64,000 nt of DNA from FEN-33 sp963768775 (lineage in GTDB: Archaea > Thermoplasmatota > Thermoplasmata > Methanomassiliicoccales > UBA472), in assembly GCA_963768775.1 (NCBI GenBank), contig CAVYIY010000006.1:682001-746000 (forward strand). The letters run 5' to 3'. Under the pieces are notes generated by a model that worked only from the letters and a program-made list of their open reading frames with translations, was not told the DNA's origin and did not search any database. This document shows, in pieces, positions 28,020 to 36,481 of this stretch; position 1 is the stretch's first letter, and the number at the start of each line of letters is the position of its first letter. Made by a program: the position numbers and the translations under genes.

Positions 28020-28888
28020 CTGCTGCCTCCGATCAATATTGGCGCGAAGAACAGGGCCTCGACGGCGGCGATGAGAACGTCGATGTTCGCCGCAGATAGC
28101 GGTGCACCAGCAATGTAATCCGTATTGCCATGCCCGAGCACGTACATGGCCACGCCGAATGGGATGGCGGCAAGGAAAATGACGATCAATGATTTGTCTC
28201 GGAGCGAGAGGGGCGAGTCGAAGTATTGCGTTCTCTTGCCCGCTCCGAAGCCTCTTGCTTCCATCGCCTCGGCGATCTCCATGGACCGGTCCATGGAGTT
28301 GAGCAGCAAAGGCATCATCACCGGCGCCCTCGCCTTGGCCTTCTGGATAACGTTGCCCTCATCGAACTCCACCCCTCTGGCCTTCATCGCGTCCTCGATG
28401 CTGCCCGAATCGGCGGCGATGGTGGGGTACATCCGGGTGGCGATCGACAGCCCGGTCATCGATTTGAAACCGAATTTCGAGAGTATCTGCAATAGCTTGT
28501 CCGGATGAACGGTGAAGGTAAGGATCGAGAACGCTCCAATGGCCAGGAACAGCCGAAGGGCCATGCTGGTCGCGAATAGCAATGATTCCGTCTTCACCTT
28601 TATCAGACCAAGGTCGAGGATGACGTTGCTGCCTTGAGAGAACAATATGCTGAAGGCGAAAAGGAAGAATGCTACATAAATGGTATACTTCATCAACCCG
28701 AGAGTGGACCGGAGCACCTTTCCGGCGGAGACCACCGCCATCACGATGACGAAGAGGATGGCCAGGTACAGGATATCAGAGATAAGGATGGAGAGGAGGA
28801 ACAGCGAAAGGACGAAGACAATCTTTGGCCTTGCGTCCAGGCGATGTATTCTGGAGTCCTTGTCCTGATAGGGAAAGAGTAAGGGCAT
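28016..28888 (-). CDS. ECF transporter transmembrane component EcfT
   Basis: This 290-aa protein has several membrane segments and both coupling-helix motifs with Ala-Arg-Gly: DAMKARGVEFD and EAMEARGFGAG. These contact the ATPase. ATG 28888 (MPLLFPYQDKDSRIHRLDAR) shares one base with the DUF4430 gene stop. The same layout serves cobalt and vitamin ECF transporters. Confidence 0.92.
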   Translation of the reverse strand: MPLLFPYQDKDSRIHRLDARPKIVFVLSLFLLSILISDILYLAILFVIVMAVVSAGKVLRSTLGLMKYTIYVAFFLFAFSILFSQGSNVILDLGLIKVKTESLLFATSMALRLFLAIGAFSILTFTVHPDKLLQILSKFGFKSMTGLSIATRMYPTIAADSGSIEDAMKARGVEFDEGNVIQKAKARAPVMMPLLLNSMDRSMEIAEAMEARGFGAGKRTQYFDSPLSLRDKSLIVIFLAAIPFGVAMYVLGHGNTDYIAGAPLSAANIDVLIAAVEALFFAPILIGGSR

Positions 28889-29394
28889 TAAACCCCCTGA
28901 AGGAACGGGTCCAGCTGGTAGATCCACATGATTTCGTCGGCGTTGCTGATGGCGTTCAGGTTGCAGGCGCGGTTCGCATAGACTCCGTTGATGTAGTACT
29001 GCCAGCCGGCGCCAGGATCCTGATTATGGATTCCGGCAATGCTATCCACGAACGTCCCGAGGGTCTGATTCTGAACATGCATCGAAAAGTGGCCAAGGCT
29101 GGAAGCCGCGATCAGCTGCTCATAGCAGTTCGACTTGCTGGTCATGTTCTTGAAGACCCAGACGCTGTGCCCATCATTGGGCACGGTGGAGATCACCCAC
29201 GACCCGTCGACCAAGGTCCAAGTCGTCAGGTTTCCCGGGTATGCGGGAGCCTGAGACCCGGCGAAGTTGATGGTAAGGGTCGCCGTCACTGTGTTGCCAG
29301 TTAGACCCTGGCTGGGGAATCCGAATACCACAATGACGGCGACGATGACCACCGCGATGATGATCAGCGCAACATCCTTGGCCTTGAGCTTCAT
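28888..29394 (-). CDS. Membrane-anchored DUF4430 (transcobalamin-like) protein
   Basis: This 168-aa protein has one N-terminal hydrophobic anchor (~8-27) and an extracellular domain. The end of the domain carries the DUF4430 hallmark GAGWQYYINGVYANRACNLN followed by ADEIMWIYQ. DUF4430 resembles the C-terminal domain of transcobalamin/intrinsic factor, so cobamide binding is a sound hypothesis, not a demonstrated fact. It sits between a surface propeller protein and EcfT in one operon, as expected for an extracytoplasmic ligand-capture protein feeding the ECF transporter. Confidence 0.8.
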   Translation of the reverse strand: MKLKAKDVALIIIAVVIVAVIVVFGFPSQGLTGNTVTATLTINFAGSQAPAYPGNLTTWTLVDGSWVISTVPNDGHSVWVFKNMTSKSNCYEQLIAASSLGHFSMHVQNQTLGTFVDSIAGIHNQDPGAGWQYYINGVYANRACNLNAISNADEIMWIYQLDPFLQGV

Positions 29395-29404
29395 GCCAGT
29401 TCCC

Positions 29405-31294
29405 CTACTTTTTCCTCCTCATCAGCATGACCGCTGCCACGGCCGCCAATGCGACGAGGACTATTCCGACGACAATCAGCACCGAGTAATCATTGCCTGG
29501 CGCATCGGCCACCTCGATATATTTCGAGGTGCTGCTTGAAGCGCCTGAGGGACTTGATATTGTCAGTGTGACGGAGTAGTTGCCTGCTTTGGCGTATGTG
29601 TGGCTGACCGATCGCCCTATGCTGGTATTTCCATCGCCGAAGCTCCAGCTGAATTGGAATAGGCTTCCTGCGGTTATGACATTGGCCTCCATGGAGGTCT
29701 CCAGTCCGGATGTTGTGCTGTCAAAGGCTGCCGTTGGGGGTGCTACGTTGTTCAAGTTGAATGCGTACACCTTTCCATTGTCGGACGAGACGTAAAGGAC
29801 GCCTTCGCTAATGGTCGGCGCGCTCAGAGCGTATTGGGCTGGGCTCAGCACCTGTTGCCAATATATTTCTCCAAAATTGTCCATGGCGATCAATCGACTG
29901 CTCGCTTCATTCGTGACCATGTAAACCGAGCCGTTCATTGCCGTCGGGGCAGCCCCTGGAAATCCAGTCCCCAAGGAAACATTGCTCAAGAGGTGTCCAT
30001 CGAAGCCAATCATCGTTATTCCGGTGGGGATGACGGCCGCGAAGCCTATCGAAGTTAAGGCTGGAGAGGCGGGTGATGCGCCAGTAGCTATCCTCCACTT
30101 CATGACTCCATCGTAGCCTATGGCCGCCAATCCTCCTCCCGCTGGTGAGTTGTTCACGTAAGTAACGACGATTGCATCCTCCGTCAGGATGGGAGAACCG
30201 CGGACCTTGCTGCCGATTGAAACGGACCACAACTCTGATGATCCATTGGCCGAAAGGGCGTGAAGCTTGCCATCATCCGCACCGATGTAAATGACTTGGT
30301 TCGCGGTCGCGGGTGAAGAAGAATATATCACCGAGGCGATGGTCCTGTTCCAAGCCTGGGTCCCGTTCTCATTGAGGGAAAAGACCTTCCCATTCCCTGT
30401 CGCGACGATTATCTGACCAAGATAAGCGATTGGCGATGATGTGACCCCATAGGACGCTGCGGAGTGGGTATCGAACGACCATGAATCAACACCGGTCTTG
30501 GCATCGAAGGCAAAGACCTTGCCGTTGGCGGAAGGAACGATGACCATGCCAGCATAGACCAATGGTGCACCGACCTGGTAGCCCTTACCGATATCAGCCT
30601 GCCAGACCGTTCCTCCCGAAGCGTTCAGGCAGAAAATCGAGGAATTCGTATCATATTCATAGGTGGTCAAATTCATTTTGCCACCAGTAATCACATATTC
30701 GAATCCGTTAGCGACTATTACTGGAGTGTCAATTGCTCCATTCTCCAGGTCCATCGTCCATTTCAGTGTGAGGTTGTTCGGCGCGAAGGCAGGCTGGCTT
30801 CCGGTGTTCGAGTTATCGTGCCTGGAGCTTGCCCATGGATATCTGTGATCTGGGGTGGCCAGAGGAATATGTGGAGGAGCGAAGCTCATCGGATCGGCCG
30901 AAGCGGCGTAGCTCCATGCTATCGCACTAACGTTTCCAGCATCAACGTCTGAGGCACCGACCATGGACCAATCCCACGTCATAGTAGTGGAGTTCCAAAG
31001 CCAAAAGTTCCAATACTGACCTGTGGCCGCGTCGTAACCGAGACCGTTAATGGTGGACACGAAACCATAAGCCACTTCCAAAGCAAGGCCATGTTCTTGC
31101 GCAGTCAGCTGGGTCAAATTCAATGCGTTCATTCCCGGGCTCGTCGGAATGTCCGACCAGACGACCTTCCCATTACCGAAGTCGATCAGAACTGCTGTCG
31201 TCGTGCTGCTTTCCGCGGACGCGCTCGGCATCGCAGCCACCGGCGCCAGCAATAGCAGGCATATCAGGGCTGTAATAGTCAGTTTCATCTTCAT
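29405..31294 (-). CDS. Surface protein: DUF4430-like head, PQQ beta-propeller, PKD, C-terminal anchor
   Basis: This is a 629-aa exported protein. ATG 31294 begins a signal peptide (MKMKLTITALICLLLLAPVA...SASA). Residues ~30-130 look like another DUF4430-type domain (YWNFWLWNSTTMTWDW). Then comes a PQQ-type beta-propeller of repeated blades (for example GKVFAFDAKTGVDSWSF, GKLHALSANGSSELWSV, GKVYAFNLN). A PKD domain (FSWSFGDGNTS, VSHTYAKAGNYSVTLTIS) and a C-terminal membrane span with RRKK tail follow. Many NxS/T sequons suit an S-layer-side protein. It is the first gene of the ECF cluster and probably a surface receptor or scaffold; the ligand is unknown. Confidence 0.82.
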   Translation of the reverse strand: MKMKLTITALICLLLLAPVAAMPSASAESSTTTAVLIDFGNGKVVWSDIPTSPGMNALNLTQLTAQEHGLALEVAYGFVSTINGLGYDAATGQYWNFWLWNSTTMTWDWSMVGASDVDAGNVSAIAWSYAASADPMSFAPPHIPLATPDHRYPWASSRHDNSNTGSQPAFAPNNLTLKWTMDLENGAIDTPVIVANGFEYVITGGKMNLTTYEYDTNSSIFCLNASGGTVWQADIGKGYQVGAPLVYAGMVIVPSANGKVFAFDAKTGVDSWSFDTHSAASYGVTSSPIAYLGQIIVATGNGKVFSLNENGTQAWNRTIASVIYSSSPATANQVIYIGADDGKLHALSANGSSELWSVSIGSKVRGSPILTEDAIVVTYVNNSPAGGGLAAIGYDGVMKWRIATGASPASPALTSIGFAAVIPTGITMIGFDGHLLSNVSLGTGFPGAAPTAMNGSVYMVTNEASSRLIAMDNFGEIYWQQVLSPAQYALSAPTISEGVLYVSSDNGKVYAFNLNNVAPPTAAFDSTTSGLETSMEANVITAGSLFQFSWSFGDGNTSIGRSVSHTYAKAGNYSVTLTISSPSGASSSTSKYIEVADAPGNDYSVLIVVGIVLVALAAVAAVMLMRRKK

Positions 31295-31314
31295 CTGTCC
31301 ACATTCCCCAGTGT

Positions 31315-31335
31315 AGTTGGATGATACATCCAACT
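31315..31335. promoter_or_regulatory. 21-bp perfect palindrome in the leader of the ECF/DUF4430 operon
   Basis: AGTTGGATG, the spacer ATA, and CATCCAACT form 9-bp perfect arms. The site is 20 bases before ATG 31294 and about 25 bases downstream of a TATA box at 31358-31366, so it starts at or just after the likely transcription start. It could be a repressor operator or a short RNA hairpin in the leader. Confidence 0.6.
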
Positions 31336-31357
31336 GCTTAAGGGTATTTTGCCGATA

Positions 31358-31366
31358 GTATTTATT
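31358..31366 (-). promoter_or_regulatory. TATA box of the ECF/DUF4430 operon
   Basis: The minus strand reads AATAAATAC, placing transcription start near 31336 and a leader of about 40 bases containing the palindrome. Confidence 0.5.
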
Positions 31367-31481
31367 CATTTGTGCTCGTCGGCATCGCTAGGCTTGAACG
31401 AAAAGAGCGCCTGACTCAATCCGATTGCTGACCCCAGCAATTCGAGCAGGAATACAAACCTTTGTAAAAGGAGAGCACCTT

Positions 31482-34109
31482 TTGCACGATGATCAAATGA
31501 CATCGTTGGCGGACCAGAGGAGCGATTCTGCGAAGCGCGATACAACGAAGAAGGGTTGGCACGCGATCCCGCTCGTGCAGGTCGAGGCTGACCTGAGGAC
31601 GGATGAAAGAGGCCTCTCGTCGGTCGAGGCCGCCAATAGAGCTTCGCAGGCTGGTCCGAACGTCATTGATTCGAAGGGGCCGGACAGCTTCTTCCGCGAG
31701 CTCTTGGAGGAGCTGACGGAACCGATGATCCTCCTCCTGCTTGCGGTGGGGGTACTTTACTCCATATGGGGCGCGATCACCGACGCGTTCACCATTTTCG
31801 CGGTGATCGCCGCCTTGATCAGCGTGGAGGCTTACAACGATTATCGCGCAGGAAAGACCATCCATGCCCTGCGCAAGCTGTCCGAGCCGAACACCTTGGT
31901 CAAGCGCGAAGGCATCATCTCCGAGATGCCGATCGCGGTCCTGGTCCCAGGCGATATCGTCATATTGCAGGCAGGCCGGAAGGTGCCCGCCGACTGCCGC
32001 ATAATGGAGTCTTACGGATTGCAGGTCGACGAATCCCTCCTGACCGGCGAGTCGACGCCGGTGGACAAGACCGCAAGCGATACCTTGGAGAGTGCCAAAC
32101 CGGTGGCGGAGCGTAGCAACATGCTCTTCTCTGGCGCGACGGTGGTGCGGGGAAGAGGAACGGCCATCGTGGTCGAGACGGGCATGCGCACCGAACTCGG
32201 TTCCATCGCGGCCCTGGCCAGAGGGCAGAAGCCCCCGCGGACGACGCTGCAATTGGCAATGCGCGACCTCACTCGCTGGATGGTCCTCCTGGCGTTGGGG
32301 TTCAGCCTGTTGGTACCCTTATTGGGCGTGCTGCTAGGCAACCAGGATCTGAAGACCATGGTCCTCACCGGACTCTCACTAGCGTTCGCCACCATCCCCG
32401 AGGAGCTGCCGATCATAATCACCATGGTCCTGGCGCTGGGGGGATACCGACTTTCCAAGCAGCATGCCATCATCAAGAAGCTGCAGGCGGTGGAGACCCT
32501 AGGAGCCGTCACGGTCATAGCCACGGACAAGACAGGGACGCTGACCGAAAACAAGATGCGGGTCGCCTCGGTGCATCCGACGGCAATGGAGAACGACGTG
32601 CTGAGAGCGGCGACCCTGAGCAGCGACGCCACCGAAGACGGATCGGGATTGGGGGACCCGATGGAGCAGGCCATCCTTGCCGCCGCCAAGGGGAAGGGGC
32701 TTGACCCGGCAGAGATACGCGGGCGGGGCAAGCTGGTCAGCGAATACACCTTCGATCCGACCAGGAACCTGATGTCCGTAGTGCTCGCCGTCGATGGGGG
32801 ATTTTTCCTGGCGGCGAAGGGCGCCCCGGAAGCGATAATCGCGCGCAGCGACAGCAGACGGGAGGGCGGCCAGGTCGGGGGTTTCCAAAGCAAGGACAAG
32901 AATGCTTTCCTGGCACAGGCATCCGAAATGGCCGCGAAAGGCTTCCGCGTCCTGGCGGTGGCGGAGCGGACGCTCACGAGTCTGCCGGACCAGACGAGCG
33001 CCGAGACCGGGCTCACATTCCTGGGACTGATCGCCTTCGCCGACCCGCCTCGACCCGAGGCCAAGGAAGCCATCCGCGTCACTCAGAAAGCCGGCATCAG
33101 GGTGATCATGGTCACGGGGGATCACCCCGCGACGGCGAGATCGATCGCAGAACAGGTCGGCCTGCAGAACGTCGAAGTCATCACTGGAGACGAACTCGGA
33201 GCGATGTCCGATGACGTCCTTTCTTCAAGATTGGATACCGTCAGCGTGTTCGCGCGCAGCTCTCCCGAGCACAAGCTGAGGATCGTCAAAGCGCTGCGGG
33301 CGAAGGGAGAGAGGGTGGCGGTCACCGGAGACGGCATCAACGACGCCCCGGCGCTGGCCGCGGCCGACATTGGCGTGGCGATGGGGCAGACCGGAAGCGA
33401 TGTGGCCAGGGAACAGGCGGACATCGTGCTGGAGGATGACGATTTCGCCACAATCACCCGCTCGATACGCGAGGGACGCAAGCTCTTCGACAACCTGAGC
33501 AAAGGCGTGAAGTACTATCTTGCATGCAAGGTCGCGCTCATCACCGCCTTCCTCATCACCGTGGTGCTCACGCCGGTGTCGTTGCTCGCCCCGCTGCAGA
33601 TCATACTGCTGGAACTGTTCATGGACCTGGGAGCTTCCGCAGCGTTCGTGGCCGAGAGGGCGGAATCCGATGTCATGGAGCGTCCTCCGAGGGATCCGAA
33701 GAAGCCTTTCCTCGACCGGGGCATGGTGTCGAACATCTTCCTTTCCGCGGCCGGCCTCTGCGCCGCGGTGAGCATCGCCTTCTTCTGGACCTGGTTCCGC
33801 ACCGACGACATCGTGCTGGCGCAGACCATGGCGTTCGTCACCTGGCTCCTCGGCCACATCGCGCTGGCGTTCAACATGCGCTCTGACCGCGAGCCGGTCA
33901 GCCGGATGGGGGCGGGGAGCAATCACACCATGCTCCTTTGGGCGGCGGCCGCGCTGCTGTTCACCTTCGCGGTGGTGCTGATCCCTTCGCTGCACCAGGT
34001 GATTAAGACGACCTCATTGTCATTGAGCGATTGGCTGCTGGCGCTGATATTGGCGATCGCCGGGACTTTCTGGATCGAGGTCAAGAAGCTGGTGCTGTTC
34101 CGCAAGTGA
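31482..34109 (+). CDS. P-type cation-transporting ATPase
   Basis: This 875-aa ion pump resembles P2-type (calcium-type) ATPases. Visible motifs are LLTGESTPVDK (A domain), the phosphorylated Asp in VIATDKTGTLTENK, VTGDHPATA and VTGDGINDAPALAAADIGVAMG. The M4 ion-site segment is IPEELP, where calcium pumps usually have PEGLP. The M6 region reads LELFMDLGASAA, with a Glu at the usual Asn site, so the ion may not be Ca2+. TTG 31482 is 7 bases after GGAGAG; ATG 31497 is an alternative. Confidence 0.88.
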   Translation: MHDDQMTSLADQRSDSAKRDTTKKGWHAIPLVQVEADLRTDERGLSSVEAANRASQAGPNVIDSKGPDSFFRELLEELTEPMILLLLAVGVLYSIWGAITDAFTIFAVIAALISVEAYNDYRAGKTIHALRKLSEPNTLVKREGIISEMPIAVLVPGDIVILQAGRKVPADCRIMESYGLQVDESLLTGESTPVDKTASDTLESAKPVAERSNMLFSGATVVRGRGTAIVVETGMRTELGSIAALARGQKPPRTTLQLAMRDLTRWMVLLALGFSLLVPLLGVLLGNQDLKTMVLTGLSLAFATIPEELPIIITMVLALGGYRLSKQHAIIKKLQAVETLGAVTVIATDKTGTLTENKMRVASVHPTAMENDVLRAATLSSDATEDGSGLGDPMEQAILAAAKGKGLDPAEIRGRGKLVSEYTFDPTRNLMSVVLAVDGGFFLAAKGAPEAIIARSDSRREGGQVGGFQSKDKNAFLAQASEMAAKGFRVLAVAERTLTSLPDQTSAETGLTFLGLIAFADPPRPEAKEAIRVTQKAGIRVIMVTGDHPATARSIAEQVGLQNVEVITGDELGAMSDDVLSSRLDTVSVFARSSPEHKLRIVKALRAKGERVAVTGDGINDAPALAAADIGVAMGQTGSDVAREQADIVLEDDDFATITRSIREGRKLFDNLSKGVKYYLACKVALITAFLITVVLTPVSLLAPLQIILLELFMDLGASAAFVAERAESDVMERPPRDPKKPFLDRGMVSNIFLSAAGLCAAVSIAFFWTWFRTDDIVLAQTMAFVTWLLGHIALAFNMRSDREPVSRMGAGSNHTMLLWAAAALLFTFAVVLIPSLHQVIKTTSLSLSDWLLALILAIAGTFWIEVKKLVLFRK

Positions 34110-34152
34110 GGTGCAGCGGGACCCACCTTGTTCTCGGAGGCGGCCTCCGTCC

Positions 34153-34162
34153 ACTATTAAAT
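34153..34162 (+). promoter_or_regulatory. TATA box of dcd-like gene
   Basis: ACTATTAAAT lies about 28 bases before ATG 34186, predicting a leaderless transcript. Confidence 0.5.
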
Positions 34163-34185
34163 CCCGCTATGCCATTAGCCGGAGC

Positions 34186-34686
34186 ATGTGCATCCTGCCC
34201 GACCACGAGATCCTCGCGCGCATGAAGGAAGGGGAGCTGGGCATACGCGACTTCGCGCCGGAGAGCCTGACGCCGAATGGGTATGACCTGCGCGTGGCGG
34301 AGCTCTCGCTACCTGAGCTGGGGATCGTGGTGCGCGAGGGCGTGGCGAAGGTGCCGCCCCGGGCCATGTTCTACGTCTCCACCATCGAGTACGTGGAGCT
34401 GCCGGACGACGTGGCGGCACAATTATGGACACGAACCTCATGGATACGGAAGGGGCTGATCGTCGGGCTGGGCAAGATCGACGCCGGCTTCCACGGCACG
34501 CTCACGTTCATGGGCTCGAACCTCTCCTCCAAGGACGTGGAGATACCAATCGGCTGCCGCTTCGTCCAGATGTGCTTCGAGACCATGCACTCCAAGGTGG
34601 AGATGACCTACGAGAAGCGCAGCGGTAACTACCAGGGGCAGAAGGGCATCACGCTAACACCAATCGACAAGAACAAAGTCAACTGA
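34186..34686 (+). CDS. dCTP deaminase / dUTPase family protein without the deaminase Glu
   Basis: This is a 166-aa protein of the Dcd/Dut trimer family. It starts CILPDHEILARMKEG and has TPNGYDLRV, the Arg in LWTRTSWIRKG, and the substrate-Asp segment KIDAGFHGTL. Dcd enzymes have a catalytic Glu in the following strand (IVLEFYN in E. coli); here the matching segment is LTFMGSN, with Met at that place. The dUTPase Asp is kept. It may therefore hydrolyse dUTP rather than deaminate dCTP. The 3' end overlaps trm5 by 33 bases on the opposite strand. Confidence 0.75.
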   Translation: MCILPDHEILARMKEGELGIRDFAPESLTPNGYDLRVAELSLPELGIVVREGVAKVPPRAMFYVSTIEYVELPDDVAAQLWTRTSWIRKGLIVGLGKIDAGFHGTLTFMGSNLSSKDVEIPIGCRFVQMCFETMHSKVEMTYEKRSGNYQGQKGITLTPIDKNKVN

Positions 34687-35673
34687 AAAGACGCTCATGG
34701 ATGGGGAATAGGTCTTCAGCTCCTCGATGCGCTTCGCCTTCAGCATCACGCCCATCCCCTTCGCCTCGGCGATGAGGTCGGCGACCATCTTCCCTGCCTG
34801 GTCGCGCTCGCAGATGTGGTAGAAATGGATGGTTCCCTGGAGCTTGAGCCGCGTCAGCGCGTCATGGAAGAAATCTATGGCGCTGTGAGGCAGGTTCATG
34901 ATGATGCGGTCGGCGCAGGGGACGTCGAAGACCACCTGCCTGGCATCGCCCTCGTAAGGAACGACGCGGCTGGCCTTGTTCAGCTCGATGTTGCGCCTCA
35001 GGTATTCCACCGCATCCGGGTTCAGGTCGACCGCCACCACCAGGCTGGGGAGCGCGTATCGCGCGATCATGATGCTGAACGGGCCGACGCCGGCGAACAT
35101 GTCCACCACCACCTCGCCCTGCTTGACCAGAGAGGCGATGCGCCTGCGCTCGTTCGCCAAGCGGGGATTGAAGTACACCTTCGCCGGGTCGACCAGGAAC
35201 TTGATGCCGTACTCCAGGTGGGTAGTCTCGGTCGATGGGTCCCCGGTGATCACCTCGAGGTCGCGTATCCTCAGTTCCCCCTTGACCCCTTTATCCAGCG
35301 CAACGGTCCTCAGCCGAGGCGCCACCTTCTGCAGGGCCTCGCCCACCTGCCTCGCGTAGGGCAGGAGCGGCTCCGGGAGCTTCACGATGCCCACGTCACC
35401 GATGACATCGAAGGACGTGGGAAGCAGCTCCTTCAGTTCCTCGGGCACCTGCGCCAGCGAGCGGTAATCGGTCTCGGTCAGCTCGCGCTCCTCGAACTCG
35501 TCCTCCACCAGCTCGCGGCTGATGGCTCTGGCATCCTCGCTGAGCACCGGGAAGAGGATGTGCTTCTCGGTCTTCTTGATCTTTAAAGAGATGTCCAGGA
35601 GGCCCCTCTCCAAAAGTATTTTACGCACCGCTTCTCCCTTCTCTTTGGGTACCTTTGATGCCAAGGAACGCAC
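34654..35673 (-). CDS. trm5: tRNA (guanine37-N1)-methyltransferase Trm5
   Basis: This 339-aa SAM-dependent enzyme makes m1G37, which prevents +1 frameshifting by tRNAs. It has an N-terminal D1-like region, then the conserved YFNPRLANERRRIA, the SAM loop VVDMFAGVGPFSI, VDLNPDAVEYLRRN and the NLPHSA motif typical of Trm5. It starts with GTG at 35673, only nine bases from the divergent dph5 start. An AT-rich stretch at 35689-35699, inside dph5, could be its TATA box. Confidence 0.9.
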   Translation of the reverse strand: MRSLASKVPKEKGEAVRKILLERGLLDISLKIKKTEKHILFPVLSEDARAISRELVEDEFEERELTETDYRSLAQVPEELKELLPTSFDVIGDVGIVKLPEPLLPYARQVGEALQKVAPRLRTVALDKGVKGELRIRDLEVITGDPSTETTHLEYGIKFLVDPAKVYFNPRLANERRRIASLVKQGEVVVDMFAGVGPFSIMIARYALPSLVVAVDLNPDAVEYLRRNIELNKASRVVPYEGDARQVVFDVPCADRIIMNLPHSAIDFFHDALTRLKLQGTIHFYHICERDQAGKMVADLIAEAKGMGVMLKAKRIEELKTYSPSMSVFSVDFVLVDWC

Positions 35674-35682
35674 GGTGGTTGC

Positions 35683-36480
35683 ATGGCTGAATTAATATTT
35701 GTGGGTTTAGGATTGGGCGGGGTTCAGGACATGAGCCTGAGGGCGCTTCAAGAGCTCAAATCCTGCGATCAGATCTTCGGGGAGTTCTATACCTCCAAGC
35801 TCATCGACTCGGACGTGAGCGAGCTGCAGGACCTGATCGGCAAGAAGGTCAGGCTCATGGACCGCGCCGCGGTGGAGGAGGGGGAGGAGGTCATCGAGGC
35901 GGCGAAGACGATGAAGGTGGCATTCGTCAGCGCCGGGGACACCATGGCGGCGACGACCCATGTGGACATCAGGCTCAGGGCGATGGAGGAGGGCATCCCC
36001 ACCAGGCTGATACACGGCGTGTCGATATTCACCGCCTGCGCCTCTTCCTTCGGCCTGCAGCCATACAAGTTCGGAAGGACGATAACCCTACCTTTCCAGG
36101 AGAAGAACTTCCAGCCTACCAGCCCGTACGAGAACATCCTGGAGAACAAGAAGCGGGGGCTGCATTCCCTGGTCCTGCTGGACATCCAGGACGACATCAA
36201 GAGGTACATGACCGCGGCCGACGGAGTTCGCTGGCTGCTCGACGCGGAGGAGAGGATCGGCGGCGGGTTGATCACGCCAAGCACCATCGTCTGCGCCGCC
36301 GCCCGGGTCGGATCCAAGAGCGAGAAGCTGGTGGCCGGCTATCCGGAAAAAGTGCTGCGCGAGGACATGGGCGGGCCGCTCCATACCCTGGTCGTGCCCG
36401 GAAAGCTTCATTTCATGGAAGCGATGGCCTTAGTGAAAATGGCGGGCGCGCCAGCAGAGCTAGCGGAGAGCGAAGGCTGA
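35683..36480 (+). CDS. dph5: Diphthine synthase
   Basis: This is a 265-aa SAM methyltransferase of diphthamide synthesis on elongation factor 2. It starts ELIFVGLGLGGVQDMSLRAL and has IFGEFYTSKL, FVSAGDTMAATTHVDI and GRTITLPF, all family signatures. It is intact. It ends one base before the stop of the convergent FtsZ-like gene. Confidence 0.95.
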   Translation: MAELIFVGLGLGGVQDMSLRALQELKSCDQIFGEFYTSKLIDSDVSELQDLIGKKVRLMDRAAVEEGEEVIEAAKTMKVAFVSAGDTMAATTHVDIRLRAMEEGIPTRLIHGVSIFTACASSFGLQPYKFGRTITLPFQEKNFQPTSPYENILENKKRGLHSLVLLDIQDDIKRYMTAADGVRWLLDAEERIGGGLITPSTIVCAAARVGSKSEKLVAGYPEKVLREDMGGPLHTLVVPGKLHFMEAMALVKMAGAPAELAESEG

Positions 36481-36481
36481 A

